Source of the DNA: Pyrenopolyporus hunteri
Taxonomy: Eukaryota > Ascomycota > Sordariomycetes > Xylariales > Hypoxylaceae
Length of the DNA: 64,000 nt
Reading direction: 5' to 3'
Assembly: GCA_902806595.1 (NCBI GenBank)
Contig: CADCXC010000037.1
Location: 2,604,001 to 2,668,000 of the forward strand
Part shown: piece after piece, positions 62,746 to 64,000 of the stretch
Position numbering within the stretch: the stretch's first letter is position 1
Layout: every line of letters begins with the position of its first letter
Made by a program: the position numbers and the translations under genes
Notes under the pieces: generated by a model
Seen by the model: only the letters and a program-made list of their open reading frames with translations
What the model was told of the DNA's origin: nothing
Databases searched by the model: none

Positions 62746-64000
62746 ATGGACGCGCCTGCTAATCCGCCTCAATCCACTCGAGACAAAAGCATCAAGTCTA
62801 TCATTTGTATGCCCGTACTCTCCGACCCGTTCGAACATGACGTGCTGACCGCCCAAGCTTTCTGCATTGACTTCCAGAAGCGGCTACCGAACGAAAACGA
62901 CGACCAGGCACTAAAGAATCTTACTGACGAGCTAGAGAATCAAATTAACGCCGTCAAATCCTGTCTCCTCAAGTCCCCCGGCTCACATCGCCATGCGCAG
63001 CTGGAAAGCGCCGGTACCGATCTCTGGAACCGGTGTGTTCGGATAAGTCGAGATGGCAACGATGTATCATCAGCGAGAAGGAAACTCCTGACCTTTGCCC
63101 GGGTATTCTCGTTTCTAATTCTGGCTTTGGCGCAATGGGACGATCGTAACACTCCCGGAGACCTCCTCCGCCTGGAAAAATTGGCAATCAAAACCGGCAG
63201 ATCTTGTATTGGTATATTGCATTCTTGTCCCACCATCTTTGCAGCCTCGCACCACTTACACCAGCATAGCGGATGGCGAACTCAAGTTTGCGCTCATGGT
63301 TCTGCAGAAAGCTGCGGAATATAACGGGCTACTGCAGAACTCGCAGGCGAACCTGCCGCCTGAGGAGTCCGACGCTTGCAGGAGGCTGGAGGCAGAGTAT
63401 TTCACTCTCCGTATAGTACTGGCAAGTCGCATGTTGCTAGCTGCCCCTCGCTCAGCTCGCTGACAACGCTAAAAGGCCTGGAAGGATGACCGCCTTGACG
63501 TAGCCGACCATCTATATGAGAAGGTCCAAGATTGCAAACGCGCTATTGATCCAGGATCGGCAGAGAAATTCGCCGACTCTTTTTTTGAGATCGGAAAAGA
63601 TCTGACGACGAAGAAGAACTTTCCATTGTCAGCGAAGTGGCTGGAGAGGGCTTACGAATTCATTAACTCTCAAGAGCTGGAGCAATTGTCGAGAGAAGCC
63701 ATTGAATTAAGACTAGCAGTGTCCCAGGCGCTTGTTTGCGCATATTTAAATTTAGGCACGGCAGACGACTTCCGGAAGGCTGAAGATCACGTCTGTTACG
63801 TCGAATCTGAGATCGGCGACAAGCTTGTCGTTCTTCTTCTTAAACTGGAACTCCTGATGGGTTCTCCAGCCGAAGTATTCGATAGCAGTGCGTACGCCGG
63901 CGTCCTCCGGAGAATGATCAGAATCCTTGATATCTCGGAATCTAGCTTTAGTCTCATGATACATCACATACGCAAGCTGAATGACAAATGCCCGAGCCTA
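62746..64000 (+). CDS. ZIP4: Meiosis protein SPO22/ZIP4-like, 5' part (runs off the window)
   Basis: SPO22/ZIP4 is a TPR-rich protein of the ZMM group that promotes class I crossovers and synapsis on meiotic chromosomes. Three exons are seen, 62746-63211, 63270-63421 and 63476 onward, giving 381 residues before the window ends; the family is usually about 900 residues or more, so well over half is missing. Family-like segments are FARVFSFLILALAQWDDRN, DLLRLEKLAIKTGRSCI, ELKFALMVLQKAAEYNG and, in exon 3, EIGKDLTTKKNFPLSAKWLE and NSQELEQLSREAIELRLAVS. The second intron (63422-63475) starts with GCAAGT instead of GT, and this junction alone gives the expected LAWKDDRLDVA. The first intron's acceptor at 63269 is chosen because nearer AG sites break the frame. 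Confidence 0.85.
63422..63475 (+). other. Non-canonical GC-AG intron in the ZIP4-like gene
   Basis: A 54-bp intron with donor CTG/GCAAGT and acceptor CTAAAAG/GCC. The rest of the donor matches the consensus perfectly, as is usual for GC donors. A GTACTG five bases upstream is a much poorer donor and would lose conserved residues. Confidence 0.8.

Noticed and set aside
1..64000. tRNA and rRNA genes
   Set aside because: Scanning for T-loop motifs (GTTCGA) and ribosomal landmarks gave no structure with matching arms.

Overview
The window is nuclear DNA of a filamentous ascomycete (Pezizomycotina, most likely a Sordariomycete). Three things point there: genes with 50-130 bp introns carrying CTAAC/CTGAC-type branch sites; fungal families (HSF1, a Zn2Cys6 gluconeogenesis regulator, a PTH11-like rhodopsin-domain protein, SPO22/ZIP4); and two very AT-rich blocks with the mark of repeat-induced point mutation (RIP), where C is almost never followed by A while CpG survives. 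The order cannot be fixed by eye. The many TAGGTACC-type motifs between genes recall some Xylariales, but that is a guess.

Layout. 1-2330 is the end of an AT-rich block. 2331-5029 is intergenic DNA with a decayed minus-strand coding frame. 5030-18532 is an ordinary gene segment: deoxyhypusine synthase (-), the spliceosomal cyclophilin CWC27 (+), heat shock factor HSF1 (+), a six-helix membrane protein (+) and a TauD/TfdA-like dioxygenase (+). 19657-48568 is a 28.9 kb gene-free AT-rich block. It is bounded by a matching inverted repeat of about 76 bp, and it holds several mutated copies of a ~260 bp repeat, an 87-bp-period minisatellite, and one unmutated 810-bp foldback element at 27054-27863. 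49976-64000 returns to genes: a seven-exon rhodopsin-domain membrane protein, exocyst subunit SEC6, about 5 kb of mostly empty DNA, the AcuM/Rds2-type regulator, and the 5' part of SPO22/ZIP4, which runs off the window.

The genes are housekeeping or regulatory and do not form one pathway: translation factor modification, splicing, stress transcription, exocytosis, carbon regulation and meiosis. No biosynthetic cluster is visible. The most unusual structures are the inverted-repeat-bounded AT block with its young foldback insertion and alternating-unit minisatellite. Gene models were built by joining exons by eye and were checked for reading-frame phase at every junction.
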